Source: a virus. From it: a stretch of DNA of 35,078 nt. Both the position numbers and the translations under genes were made by a program. The stretch is taken from IMG/VR virus record IMGVR_UViG_3300006922_000078, positions 1 through 35,078 of that record. The stretch is one strand, 5' to 3'. The notes under the pieces are model-generated. The model saw only the letters and a list, made by a program, of their open reading frames with translations. It did no database searches and was not told the origin of the DNA. This document shows, one piece after another, positions 1-7,873 of the stretch; the first letter of the stretch is position 1; each line of letters opens with the position of its first letter.

Positions 1-1
1 A

Positions 2-1630
2 GAAGAAGCAAATGAAGATTCTATAGACGCAATTTATAGTAACGATGGAAAAACAATTACGATATCAGATTACGAACCTCAAGGCATGGCAAACGCACAT
101 AAGAAATTTAACTTGAAAAAGCAGATACATAGAGGTGAAAATGGCAAATTAATAACTTCACCGTGGGGTGGATATAAAGTTTCATTTCATGGAGATGCAG
201 AAGATGTAAAAGCATATGCTAAAAACCATTTAGGTGAATCAGTAAACGAAGCAGGTGGTGAATTTGCACAACCAATATATGACTTAATTAATGATTTAGG
301 TGGTGATAATGATGCACATGAAATCGTATTAAACGATATGGTTCGTTACTTAGGCAGTGATACTATTAAAGATTTCGTAGCAGATTTTCGTAGAAACAAT
401 GACTTGGGCGAATCAATAGAAGAAGCACAAGTCCTAGCACATGGTGGCAAAGGACAGTATAAAGCAGTATCAGATGGTGGCGTTGTTCGTATTATGCATA
501 AAGGAAAAGAAATCGCAAGTGGTGACTTTGATAGTGGTGCAGATGGCTGGTTTGTAAGCCGTGAAGATGATAAAGGACAAAAGTTTTTTAGTGACGCACA
601 GGATATGGTAGATTTCTTCGTAGAGCAAAAAGTTGATGAACATGTACGAGATAGTTCAGAACAAGGCTTTGGTGGACAAGAGAGAAACTTTATACACGAC
701 TTGAGTATGATGTACGATGGTGTTAAAAGAGACCCAGCAGGATTAAAATATCTTGGAACATCTGAAATGTGGGATGAAGGCAATATCCTAAAAGATAAAG
801 GTAAATTAACTACTCTAATGCTTTGGGTTAAGAAAAACAAAGACGTTGTTGAAAAACGTTTTTCACGTATGTTTGGTACATATAGCAACAAAGATGAAAA
901 TGGAAAAGTAACAGCATCAGATGGTAATCAAATTCTTCTTAACATCATTAAGAAAATTGGCACAGTAAATGAAAACTGGAAAGATGTTACACCAGCAGGT
1001 TACGGACCAGATGATTACGATGATAAAGATGTTGCGCCTGAAGACCACGGCGGTGACTTGAAAAAGATGCAAGACACATATAAGCATAATGAAGATAGAA
1101 ACAATCATTCAGAAAACATTCTTATGTTAGCACAAGCATTCGGTGATAGAGGTGAGATTAAAGCAGTTGAAGGTCTTTTAAAGATAATCAAACGCCAAGG
1201 TTACACAACACCTGAACAATCAGAGATGATGTATAAAGCAATACATAAAAAATACTACAAGCAATTGTTTCCAGAAACAGAAACAGAAGGTAATGAATTT
1301 TCTGGTGCATTAGCAAAAGCAAAAATTGATGGCAAAAAGACATTTGACGTTGATGGAAAAACTTATAAAGTTAAAGAAGCACTAAGCAAACTACTAGATA
1401 GTCAGAAAACAAACGAAGCAGGCATCATGCATTATTCTAATGCAAAGGGAACACCTGAATACAAAGAAGGTCAAAAGGCTGCCAAGAATGGTGAGCCATA
1501 CGACAGCAATCCATACAGTGGCGCAGAGAAACTAAAATGGTCAAAAGGTCACAACGAATGGAGACATGCCAATAAAAGAAAAAAGAGTGAGCCCAATTTC
1601 GGTGCTAGAGGACAATTTGAAGGTAAATAA
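2..1630 (+). CDS. Large modular phage protein with RMF-like C-terminus (5' partial)
   Basis: The reading frame is open from base 2 with no stop before the first ATG at 86, so the gene very probably begins upstream of the window and 86 is an internal Met. From residue 1 at the ATG of 86, short segments are delimited by similar acidic motifs: LGESVNEAGG (49-58), LGESIEEAQV (107-116) and a related TNEAG near 440. Between them lie a small SPWGGYKVSF module, a GGVVRIMHKGKEIASGDFD module, and a long charged helical region. The last 60 residues contain YKEGQKAAKNGEPYDSNPY followed by W and GHNEW, resembling the ribosome modulation factor (RMF/CrpP-like) pattern of Gly-x-x-Ala, Pro-Tyr and Trp. I do not recognise the whole protein. 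A virion or injected internal protein is an inference from the motifs that resemble T4 capsid-targeting/gp21 cleavage sites. Confidence 0.8.
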   Translation, partial: EEANEDSIDAIYSNDGKTITISDYEPQGMANAHKKFNLKKQIHRGENGKLITSPWGGYKVSFHGDAEDVKAYAKNHLGESVNEAGGEFAQPIYDLINDLGGDNDAHEIVLNDMVRYLGSDTIKDFVADFRRNNDLGESIEEAQVLAHGGKGQYKAVSDGGVVRIMHKGKEIASGDFDSGADGWFVSREDDKGQKFFSDAQDMVDFFVEQKVDEHVRDSSEQGFGGQERNFIHDLSMMYDGVKRDPAGLKYLGTSEMWDEGNILKDKGKLTTLMLWVKKNKDVVEKRFSRMFGTYSNKDENGKVTASDGNQILLNIIKKIGTVNENWKDVTPAGYGPDDYDDKDVAPEDHGGDLKKMQDTYKHNEDRNNHSENILMLAQAFGDRGEIKAVEGLLKIIKRQGYTTPEQSEMMYKAIHKKYYKQLFPETETEGNEFSGALAKAKIDGKKTFDVDGKTYKVKEALSKLLDSQKTNEAGIMHYSNAKGTPEYKEGQKAAKNGEPYDSNPYSGAEKLKWSKGHNEWRHANKRKKSEPNFGARGQFEGK

Positions 1631-1632
1631 TA

Positions 1633-2499
1633 ATGAACTTATTTGAACTAACTCAATACAAAGTCGCACAATCAGAGATATTATCTGAGGGTGGTTCATT
1701 GCCAGGAGTTGGCGCAATTCATATTGATGAAATCAATCCAACACTTATTCCATTAGAGAAAGAACTTGGTATAGATTTAAGAAACAATGCATTGGGTAGT
1801 GTTGGCAAAAGAGAGTTCAGTGGCGATATAGATGTTGCACTAAAGATTGATGCAGACAAGATACCAGAATTTGTAGAACGTCTTAAAAAGAGTAAGCAGA
1901 TACATGATATTGCAAAGTCAAGTGTGATTATGACTAAGGTTAAAATCATGGACTTTGATGAGACTAAAGAAGATGGTAGACCAAGAACTGGATATGTTCA
2001 AATTGATTTTATGCCAGGTGACCCAGATTGGTTAAAGACATATTATCATTCACCACATGAAAAAGACAGCCAGTACAAAGGCGTATATCGTAACTTAATG
2101 ATTGCCTCAATTGCTGGTAATTTAGATATAGAAAACAGTGAACAAACAATTGAAGATGGCAGACCATTACAATCAAAAAGATTTATGTTTAGTCCGAGAG
2201 ATGGACTAGTAAGAGTTTTACGCAGACCAGTTCCAAAAGCATCTGGTGATGGATATACTAAAAAGAACAACAATAAGATTATTGCTGGACCATGGAAGAC
2301 AGCAGACGAAATTGCTAAGAACCTAGGTCTTGATAACGGCGAAGATTTATATAGTTATGAAACGTTGGTCAAAGCGATTAAAAAGAACTTATCTAATGAA
2401 GACCAGAAAAAGATATTTACTGCATTTGCAGATAACAATACTATAAAAAGTATGGGAATACCACCAGAACTTCAACAATATGACTCGGGCGAACTATAA
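1633..2499 (+). CDS. Nucleotidyltransferase-fold (pol beta-like) protein with capsid-targeting-like N-terminus
   Basis: 288 aa. The signature of the DNA polymerase beta/minimal nucleotidyltransferase superfamily is visible: GS at 55-56, then FSGDIDVAL (Asp65 and Asp67 as the DxD metal pair), and a third candidate acid in YVQIDFM (Asp125). These folds transfer NMPs to proteins, RNA or small molecules; the substrate here is unknown. The N-terminus MNLFELTQYK...ILSEGG resembles the short amphipathic capsid-targeting peptides of T4 internal head proteins, and LSE-G would fit the gp21 protease consensus (L/I-x-E). The start lies two bases after the upstream stop, and the downstream gene starts inside this stop (TAATG), so the three genes are translationally coupled. 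Fold assignment fairly good; role unknown. Confidence 0.8.
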   Translation: MNLFELTQYKVAQSEILSEGGSLPGVGAIHIDEINPTLIPLEKELGIDLRNNALGSVGKREFSGDIDVALKIDADKIPEFVERLKKSKQIHDIAKSSVIMTKVKIMDFDETKEDGRPRTGYVQIDFMPGDPDWLKTYYHSPHEKDSQYKGVYRNLMIASIAGNLDIENSEQTIEDGRPLQSKRFMFSPRDGLVRVLRRPVPKASGDGYTKKNNNKIIAGPWKTADEIAKNLGLDNGEDLYSYETLVKAIKKNLSNEDQKKIFTAFADNNTIKSMGIPPELQQYDSGEL

Positions 2500-4088
2500 T
2501 GAGATTAGACGAATTAGACAAACAAATTACTCCATCTGACCTAGAAGCGTTAGAAACATTTGCTGATAGAATATTTGGTAAAGTCGGTATTGATGTAGAA
2601 TTTACACGTCACTTCCTCGACAGAGTAAATGATGAACGTAATGGTAAACAAATCACAGCAAGTGAACTTACACGTTTATTCAAACAAGAATACAAACGTT
2701 GGGGTCAACCAATCGCACAGATGGGTCCAGACCAAGAAGCAGTAATGAAAGATTTAGTAACTGATATTAATATGCCATTTGCATTACGTTGGGATAGAGA
2801 AAACGAAGAACTTGATTTAATCGTAAAGACAGTAATGCGTAAACCAGATTTCAAAACATCTAATAAAGAATTTCCAGTAGAAAGTTCTGGCTCCGCTTCA
2901 TTAGACTCATATTATGAGATGATGCGTGCCAAAGAAATGGCTGAAGAAGACGGCCTAGACTCACGCAATCTATCATATGGGGTATTGATGGATTATATCA
3001 AAAAAGCGAGAATAGAACGTGCAAAGAAGAATGAGGGTAGAGGATTATACAGTATGAGTGGCAAGACAGGTTTACGTCATACTCCAACAATTAGGTCAAG
3101 AACATCATCTGCATCATTTCTACCAAAAGCAACTAAGAAACCTTCATTAATTAAAAGAATTTTTAGTGACGAGTTTAGTGAGCAAGAATTAGAAGAAGAT
3201 TCTCAAATCTGGAAGTGGAACAAAGAAGACCCTAATAATCCTGAAGTATTAATTCAAGGATACGGCAGACTTATGCTTAATCAAATAGAAGATAGTATAG
3301 TTGGCAAACTTAAAGAACTTACTAAGATGGCAGAACGAGGCGACTTTGAGCAGATACAAAAACTTTTAGATAGAGATGTCATGCAGTCAATGATGAAAGC
3401 AGTCGTTGATACGAAAGCAGAATTACAAGCAACTCGTAAAAGAGGTGGACCAAAATCTCGTGGTATTAATAAAGAATCGATTCTGGATGTAATTGGTAGA
3501 AGTGAAATAGAAGAATTTGAATTAAAAGAATTTACTCTTACAGATGTCAAAGACATGGTTAAAAAAGGTTGGATGGCTAGACCAAGTGAGAAACAATGGA
3601 AAGAACTTATAAAGATATACAATAAGTACAAAGGAAACGTAACTAGAAAAGATTTACTGGACTTGGGCATTGCAACTCTAGGTCGTAAAGAGTCAGTTAA
3701 AGAAAAAAAAGAAAAGACAGATGATGAGTTAAAAGCCTTTGACCCTAAAACTGCAAGAGCAATGATGATGTTGAAAGCAAAATATCCTCAAGCAGATAAT
3801 ATTCTTTCGGCTCTATTAGCAGATGTTGAGAATAATGAAAAAGATAGTGATGTTGCTGATTTGTCACACGAATTTAAAATGGAGGAATTAACAAAAGCAG
3901 TTGATATCTTACAAAAAGAAATCAATCTTTTGAAAAGAAAAAAAACTAACGAAACTGGTGGTGTAGGCAAAATCGTACCAGGTATTAACACTACTGTTGA
4001 TGTAGGTCCTGATGAGATTAAGAAACAAGCGGCCAAGTTTGGCAATGCAGTTGATAAAGACGGAGTTCCAAAGAAAAATTTACGATAA
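2499..4088 (+). CDS. Conserved marine-phage protein, charged, with C-terminal coiled coil
   Basis: 529 aa, ATG overlapping the previous stop by one base. The N-terminal 110 residues form a compact domain: FTRHFLDRVNDERNGKQI at about 36-53, then LRWDRENEELDLIVKTVMRK, a layout reminiscent of small RelE/BrnT-like toxin or nuclease folds (His, Arg, then beta strands). That is a weak analogy. The middle is a long Lys/Glu-rich helical region, and the end carries a Leu-rich coiled coil (MEELTKAVDILQKEINLLKR) followed by a DVGPDEIKKQAAKFGN tail that I associate with marine T4-like phage proteins. It again begins with a short M-R-L-x-E-L peptide like its neighbours. No catalytic residues can be assigned. 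It may be a virion-associated protein, by context only. Confidence 0.75.
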   Translation: MRLDELDKQITPSDLEALETFADRIFGKVGIDVEFTRHFLDRVNDERNGKQITASELTRLFKQEYKRWGQPIAQMGPDQEAVMKDLVTDINMPFALRWDRENEELDLIVKTVMRKPDFKTSNKEFPVESSGSASLDSYYEMMRAKEMAEEDGLDSRNLSYGVLMDYIKKARIERAKKNEGRGLYSMSGKTGLRHTPTIRSRTSSASFLPKATKKPSLIKRIFSDEFSEQELEEDSQIWKWNKEDPNNPEVLIQGYGRLMLNQIEDSIVGKLKELTKMAERGDFEQIQKLLDRDVMQSMMKAVVDTKAELQATRKRGGPKSRGINKESILDVIGRSEIEEFELKEFTLTDVKDMVKKGWMARPSEKQWKELIKIYNKYKGNVTRKDLLDLGIATLGRKESVKEKKEKTDDELKAFDPKTARAMMMLKAKYPQADNILSALLADVENNEKDSDVADLSHEFKMEELTKAVDILQKEINLLKRKKTNETGGVGKIVPGINTTVDVGPDEIKKQAAKFGNAVDKDGVPKKNLR

Positions 4089-4098
4089 AGGCATTCAA

Positions 4099-5340
4099 GT
4101 GTATAACAAAGACACAATGTGTTATAAAACTTGGAATGATATTATCATATCATTACCCAAGAAAACAGTTAGTTGGTGTTGTAAAACAGACTTAACTGCT
4201 CAACAAACAAAAGAAACTACATTTGATTTAGAAACTCTAAACACGAATGGTATAGATTTTCTTTTCAATCATCCAATTCTTCAAAAGAGAAAAAATGACT
4301 TAGCAACTGGCGTAAGATGTCCAGATTGCCATGTATGTTGGGAATCAGAAGATAGGTATGGACAAAGTCACAGAACATTATATACTAATCATTCTATTAA
4401 ATTTGATTATGAGACTCCTGCTACCTTTATCGAACTTGAACTGACAAACAAGTGTAATCTAGCCTGTGTATATTGTGGACCACAACTCAGTTCAAGATGG
4501 CAAAAAGAATTAAAGGAACGATATCCTGATACTGAAGATGAGATATTTCATAAAGTAATGGATTTACTGACCGAGTATTTCAATACTACATTAGCAGATG
4601 CTCCTACTATTAATTTAAGTCTATTAGGCGGTGAACCTTTCTTTACTGACCATATGTATGTATTCCTAGAATACCTTTCAAAATTCCATGTAAAGCCAGA
4701 GCAAGAAGTAACAGTTACAATTACAACTGGTATGGCTTTTCCTAAAAAGAAATTTACGAAATTTATTGAATTGATTGAACGTACTCCTAACATAATATAC
4801 ATTATGCAATTATCTGGAGAAGCAATTAACGAGAGAGCAGAACTAATTCGGTGGGGAATGGACTTTAAGACGTGGGACAATAACTTAGATATGTTCTTAA
4901 CAGAGTCAACAAGATTGAAGAATCTAGTTATAGGATTTGGTTGTGCCCATAATGCCTTATCTCTGCCGTATTTTAAAGACTATCTTGTCTATATAAACAA
5001 TAAGTTAGCAGAACATGACTATAAGCGAAAGGTATGGTTTCTAATCAACTATATAGAAGAACCACGACATTTATCTATATCAATGTTAAGTAGTCGCCAT
5101 GCTGATGCTGTGTCAGAACAGATAGAGTATATGGAGAATGAAATGACTAACCTTTATAAGAAAAATGAGTATATTACCATGTTAAAATCACTCAGAAATC
5201 AAATTTTAAATTCTAGGGTCAGTTCAGAGATGAAGAATCTTGCTTCAGAAGAGTTTAAAATGCTAGAAGATAGAAGAGAAATCTCATATAAGTCTGAATT
5301 TCCACATTTTGATGAACTCGTTTTAAAACAATTTAGATAA
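4099..5340 (+). CDS. Radical SAM protein (twitch-type)
   Basis: About 413 aa. ELTNKCNLACVYCG holds the CxxxCxxC cluster (Cys119, 123, 126 from the GTG) that binds the [4Fe-4S] of radical SAM enzymes, which cleave S-adenosylmethionine to start radical chemistry. LGGEPF supplies the GGE motif. An N-terminal CYKTW...VSWCC and a CPDCHVCW segment before the core look like auxiliary cysteine elements. The frame extends back to an ATG at 4012 inside the previous gene. I prefer GTG at 4099, which follows TAAAGG at 4086-4091 with 7-base spacing and removes the overlap; ATG 4117 is another option. The substrate is unknown. Phage-encoded MetK (12.7 kb) could feed it. Confidence 0.85.
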   Translation: MYNKDTMCYKTWNDIIISLPKKTVSWCCKTDLTAQQTKETTFDLETLNTNGIDFLFNHPILQKRKNDLATGVRCPDCHVCWESEDRYGQSHRTLYTNHSIKFDYETPATFIELELTNKCNLACVYCGPQLSSRWQKELKERYPDTEDEIFHKVMDLLTEYFNTTLADAPTINLSLLGGEPFFTDHMYVFLEYLSKFHVKPEQEVTVTITTGMAFPKKKFTKFIELIERTPNIIYIMQLSGEAINERAELIRWGMDFKTWDNNLDMFLTESTRLKNLVIGFGCAHNALSLPYFKDYLVYINNKLAEHDYKRKVWFLINYIEEPRHLSISMLSSRHADAVSEQIEYMENEMTNLYKKNEYITMLKSLRNQILNSRVSSEMKNLASEEFKMLEDRREISYKSEFPHFDELVLKQFR

Positions 5341-5343
5341 ATA
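5333..5343 (+). promoter_or_regulatory. T4-type late promoter
   Basis: TTAGATAAATA matches the late-promoter octamer (T4 TATAAATA; marine relatives NATAAATA). It overlaps the stop codon of the radical SAM gene. If the T4 spacing holds, transcription starts at about 5349, which is the first base of the next ATG. Confidence 0.6.
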
Positions 5344-5348
5344 CTATT

Positions 5349-5555
5349 ATGAAAATACATGAGATATTAGGTGAAATGACAAGTGCTGGTGGTATAGCCA
5401 CAGTGGCGGCACCTTTAGGTGGTGGTGACCCAAAACAGAGCATATATGCATCTAAAAAATCTAAGAAAAAAAAGAAAACTAAGATGGGATATAGTGCCGA
5501 AGTAGGCAACTTATCTTATAACCATCCAGTTAAAACACCAATGATTAAAAGGTAG
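5349..5555 (+). CDS. Small basic phage protein
   Basis: 68 aa: MKIHEILGEM, a Gly/Ala-rich TSAGGIATVAAPLGGG segment, then a run of lysines (KKSKKKKKTK). The TSGGIATV-type segment is familiar to me from small proteins of marine myoviruses, function unknown. The N-terminal peptide resembles those of neighbouring proteins and of T4 capsid-targeting sequences. No Shine-Dalgarno stands before ATG 5349, and the late promoter would place +1 on that ATG. An internal start at Met10, preceded by AGGTGA, is a possible alternative. The basic tail suggests nucleic acid or head-interior association; inference only. Confidence 0.65.
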   Translation: MKIHEILGEMTSAGGIATVAAPLGGGDPKQSIYASKKSKKKKKTKMGYSAEVGNLSYNHPVKTPMIKR

Positions 5556-5562
5556 AAGGCTT

Positions 5563-7527
5563 ATGAAACTGACACAACTTACAGAACAAAAAGAACGTCC
5601 TTACATTTGCGTTCATGCCAAAAAAGGCAAACATGAAACTCATGCAGTATCATCTTATGATGCGGCAAAGAATGCGGCTAAACATTGGGGAATGAAATCA
5701 ACAGCAGGTATTGATGCACATTTGGCAGAAGGTAATTATCCTGAACCACGTAAAATGGAAGTAACACAAGCAGACAAAGATAATAATACTGAAGCATGGA
5801 AACGTTTTAAAGCAGGTGACCCAAGATATGAATGGAAAGATATGATACTTTCTAAAGCAGAATCTTATGATGACTATCATGGTGATATGTCTAAAGAAGA
5901 ATATGACAAAACAGTAAAAGGTTCTCAAATGGAATATACTGTTTGGGTTGGTGGTACTGAAGTTAATGACAAGTGGCTAAATTACGAAGAAGCCAAAGAG
6001 TTATATGACTTATGGAGAGCCAAAGGCTACGATGATGTTCAATTAGATGCTCGTTTAAAAGAAGGTTCATTTTGGGGCAGAGATGATATGGTTGCTAAAA
6101 TGAAAAAAGATGAACTAGCGGCAGGAATGAGAAAGTACAGAAAACAAGACGGTGGTTCTTATTCTGGCACGACTACTTCTGACCCAGAAAAGTGGAAAGA
6201 ATTAGAAGCAGATGGCTATGAATGGGATAAAGATTATTATAACGACATAGAAGAATTAGAAGCAAAATGGAAAGCCAAAAATGAAGGTGCAAAGCCAGAC
6301 TTCTTAGACTTAGACAAAGATGGTGATAAAAAAGAGCCAATGAAAAAGGCAGCCAAAGATAAGAAAGCAGTCAAAGAAGGTCTAGATAACGATGACACAC
6401 GTAATATTGCTATTCGTTGTGTTGATGAAATGGTTAAAGAAGGCTTAATTGCTAATGATATGGACACAGACGGCGATACTGAATTTCAAATACAAGATAT
6501 TATTCATGACCAAATAAACAAAGCGTTGAATGTATCAGATAAATTTGAATCAGTAAAAGAAGCAGAAGTATCAGTTGACAACGAAGGCAATATAGCAGGC
6601 TACTTAAACACAATTGACGAGTATGCACATATGTTATATAAACTGGGATTAGATTTAGAAATTCAAAAATTAGAACCCGCAAGTAAGAATGCGATTGAAA
6701 TGGCTTACAGAATTCAAAATGCTGTTGATGATATTAGAACTAGAGAACTTAATGTCAAGCCAAGTTTAATTAGAACTAAATTTGAATCAGTGAACGAAGA
6801 TGAAGAAGCAATTGCGGCCAGAGATGAATTCTTAAAAGTTATGGATATGAAACCAAAGAGTAGTAATAAAGCAATTGATACGATTAAAAAGATTGTAGCA
6901 GACAAACAAAACATGCAAGTCAAATTTGACGATGGCAAGATGAAAGTAGATTTATACACAGCATCAGCAGTATCACAAGTATATGACGCAGTAAACGATG
7001 CTAACAAAGAAAAAATTGATAATATGCTAAGAACTAAAGAAGGCATGCTTAGAATGTCAAACTTTGCATTTAGCAAACTTAAAGAAGGTATTGCAGAAGG
7101 CAAACGTATTGATGAGATTTTACCAGCATTAGGACAAGCGGCAAAAGCAGTTGGCGGTGCATTAGCATCTAAAGGTGTTAAAGGTCAAATAGCCAGAGGT
7201 GCGGCAAAGGGTGCAGTAAATGGAATGATAAAAGATAAAAGTGGTAAAATGCATAAGGCCGATAGTCCACAAGGCAAGATGATTGCGAATATGGGCAAAA
7301 AAGTTGGTGGTGCAGGCACTACTCCAGCCCAAGTAGCACAAGCGAAAAAAGATTTAACGAAGAATAGAATAAAAACAGTTGGCACCAAAGTTAAGAATTT
7401 TGCCACGGGTGCTTTAGCAAAAGCGGCCGATAAATCTGGTTTCGGTAATCCTCTTGTGGCATCAAAACAACATGCGAATGATATGGTAGAACAGGCCATG
7501 AAAAAAGCACAAGAATTAGACAAATAA
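5563..7527 (+). CDS. Large modular phage protein with repeated ESV-E motifs and membrane-active-like C-terminus
   Basis: 654 aa. It starts MKLTQLTEQKERPYICVHAKKGKHE followed by an AKHWG...GIDAHLAE module known to me from marine phages. Other segments: a YTVWVGGTEVND module (~125-165), LDLDKDGDKKE (~250) and MDTDGDTEF (~305), both resembling EF-hand/dockerin-like acidic loops; KFESVKEAEV (~326-335) and KFESVNEDEE (~406-415), a near repeat also visible in DNA; and a Gly/Ala-rich C-terminus (about 520-654) with alternating small and basic residues that could be amphipathic. The design (short modules joined by E-rich linkers) parallels the gene at the left end of the window. Function unknown; a processed internal virion protein is my inference. 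Confidence 0.75.
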   Translation: MKLTQLTEQKERPYICVHAKKGKHETHAVSSYDAAKNAAKHWGMKSTAGIDAHLAEGNYPEPRKMEVTQADKDNNTEAWKRFKAGDPRYEWKDMILSKAESYDDYHGDMSKEEYDKTVKGSQMEYTVWVGGTEVNDKWLNYEEAKELYDLWRAKGYDDVQLDARLKEGSFWGRDDMVAKMKKDELAAGMRKYRKQDGGSYSGTTTSDPEKWKELEADGYEWDKDYYNDIEELEAKWKAKNEGAKPDFLDLDKDGDKKEPMKKAAKDKKAVKEGLDNDDTRNIAIRCVDEMVKEGLIANDMDTDGDTEFQIQDIIHDQINKALNVSDKFESVKEAEVSVDNEGNIAGYLNTIDEYAHMLYKLGLDLEIQKLEPASKNAIEMAYRIQNAVDDIRTRELNVKPSLIRTKFESVNEDEEAIAARDEFLKVMDMKPKSSNKAIDTIKKIVADKQNMQVKFDDGKMKVDLYTASAVSQVYDAVNDANKEKIDNMLRTKEGMLRMSNFAFSKLKEGIAEGKRIDEILPALGQAAKAVGGALASKGVKGQIARGAAKGAVNGMIKDKSGKMHKADSPQGKMIANMGKKVGGAGTTPAQVAQAKKDLTKNRIKTVGTKVKNFATGALAKAADKSGFGNPLVASKQHANDMVEQAMKKAQELDK

Positions 7528-7531
7528 TCTA

Positions 7532-7560
7532 TTGACTTTCAAAGTCACCTATGTTAATAT
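7532..7560 (+). promoter_or_regulatory. Sigma70-like promoter of dsbA-43
   Basis: TTGACT (7532-7537), 17-base spacer, TAATAT (7555-7560). A perfect palindrome GACTTTCAAAGTC (7534-7546) overlaps the -35 and could be an operator. Confidence 0.8.
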
Positions 7561-7562
7561 AT

Positions 7563-7587
7563 AAAGAGTGTGAAAGCACTCTTTTTT
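7563..7587 (+). terminator. Terminator-like hairpin overlapping the transcription start
   Basis: AAAGAGTG (7563-7570), loop TGAAAG, CACTCTTT (7577-7584), T run to 7587. An 8-bp stem followed by Ts, placed right at the expected +1 of the promoter above. It can end transcripts from the upstream gene while the promoter starts new ones. Confidence 0.7.
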
Positions 7588-7612
7588 ATTGTCCAACTTA
7601 TAGGAGATTTAT

Positions 7613-7873
7613 ATGTCAATAGATGCAATTAACGAAGAAGAAAAAGCAAAACTCATTCAATTAGTGAATGAAGGTTGTCTGGTTCTACAAGAATGCGAAG
7701 ACCTCAAAGGTGGATTACGTGATACAGTAAGAGCAATTGCTGAAGAAATCGATGTAAAACCAGCGGTTTTAAACAAGGCAATCTCAGTTGCACACAAGGC
7801 GAAACTCGCTGAAACTCGCCAAGACTTTGAAGATATGGAAACTATCTTAGAAACTGTAGGACGCACTCTTTGA
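7613..7873 (+). CDS. dsbA: DsbA-like dsDNA-binding protein (late transcription)
   Basis: 86 aa. The all-helical pattern, with LKGGLRDTVRAIAEEIDVKPAVLNKAISVAHKAKL followed by an acidic ETRQDFEDMETILETV helix, resembles T4 DsbA (89 aa), which binds double-stranded DNA near late promoters. In T4-like phages such a protein is expected beside replication/transcription genes. A good Shine-Dalgarno (TAGGAGA) precedes the ATG. The stop (TGA) overlaps the TTG start of the DNA polymerase gene, so the two are coupled. Assignment rests on pattern memory and position, not on a diagnostic motif. Confidence 0.75.
   Translation: MSIDAINEEEKAKLIQLVNEGCLVLQECEDLKGGLRDTVRAIAEEIDVKPAVLNKAISVAHKAKLAETRQDFEDMETILETVGRTL

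Larger units (their letters stand above)
7521..7642 (+). repeat. Promoter/leader cassette, copy A
   Basis: Bases 7521-7618 are nearly identical to 27872-27969 (offset 20,351), with only about four mismatches I can see up to the start codon. The repeat contains -35, -10, terminator-like hairpin, Shine-Dalgarno and start codon. Weaker similarity continues about ten codons into both genes (MSIDAINEEE versus MSFDVIDEED). Confidence 0.9.

Noticed and set aside
346-891. 181-aa minus-strand ORF
   Set aside because: Shadow of the first plus-strand gene, composition low in charged residues and no motif.
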